Assembly (NCBI GenBank): GCA_028456385.1
Contig: JALNQF010000659.1
Location: 1 to 17,659 of the forward strand
DNA: 17,659 nt
Direction: 5' to 3'
Origin: Ophiosphaerella korrae
Lineage: Eukaryota > Ascomycota > Dothideomycetes > Pleosporales > Phaeosphaeriaceae
Shown here: one piece after another, positions 17,526-17,659 of the stretch
Position numbering within the stretch: position 1 is the stretch's first letter
How the letters are laid out: every line of letters begins with the position of its first letter
Notes under the pieces: generated by a model
What the model was told of the DNA's origin: nothing
Databases searched by the model: none
The model's input: only the letters and a program-made list of their open reading frames with translations
Translations under genes and position numbers: made by a program

Positions 17526-17600
17526 TATCTATCGCCTATAGGATTGCCTATCAATCGTCTATAGGACTGCCTATTAGGTAATCTACCTACACACAAATGC

Positions 17601-17659
17601 CTTACCTTTAAAATACACTATTTCTTACCTTTATAATGTACTATTTCTTACCTTTGTTT
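17601..17659 (+). repeat. Second 23-nt tandem repeat running off the window
   Basis: CTTACCTTTAAAATACACTA followed by TTT at 17601-17623, a similar unit at 17624-17646, and a third beginning at 17647 that is cut by the window end. Confidence 0.85.

Noticed and set aside
17295..17659. CRISPR-like array
   Set aside because: Units are contiguous without unique spacers, and the window is fungal.

Overview
The window looks like accessory, possibly subtelomeric DNA from a filamentous ascomycete (Pezizomycotina). The grounds are short spliceosomal introns (47-131 nt) with CTGAC-type branch sites, a HET-NACHT-WD40 gene, a fungal hybrid PKS-NRPS, nonsense and missense changes that look like C-to-T transitions (repeat-induced-point-mutation style), and many minisatellites including degenerate TTAGGG-like tracts. 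No species is assigned.

Layout. 1-2676 (minus): an apparently intact NLR-type gene (HET, NACHT, start of WD40 repeats) that runs off the left edge. A stop near 340 is only apparent, because a 55-nt intron removes it. 2677-3795: no supported gene. 3796-8720 (minus): a decayed reducing PKS-NRPS. In gene order the remains are the post-KS linker, AT, DH, methyltransferase, structural KR half, the C-terminal end of an adenylation domain, a carrier protein and a terminal reductase. The KS is missing, and so is everything between the structural KR and the A-domain end. 8760-9035 (plus): the 3' end of a Tc1/mariner-type transposase, next to the truncated PKS. 9245-9660: ankyrin-repeat fragments arranged head to head, with a 72-bp inverted repeat. 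10579-11115 (minus): an unrecognised reading frame with two stops, each one transition away from glutamine. 11748-14612: microsatellites and minisatellites, weakly supported coding fragments, a small Cys-containing reading frame and telomere-like G-rich tracts. 15177-16700 (plus): a PD-(D/E)XK nuclease-like gene with two credible introns and three single-base frameshifts. 17072-17659: tandem repeats, two of them with a 23-nt period.

The genes do not form one working pathway. The NLR is the only clearly intact protein gene. It sits beside a dead secondary-metabolite synthase and transposon debris, which fits a fast-evolving region where NLR genes persist while neighbours decay. The PKS-NRPS and transposase remnants carry transition-type damage, whereas the nuclease-like gene carries only small indels, so at least two histories are recorded here. 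All identifications come from reading translations by eye; no database search was run.
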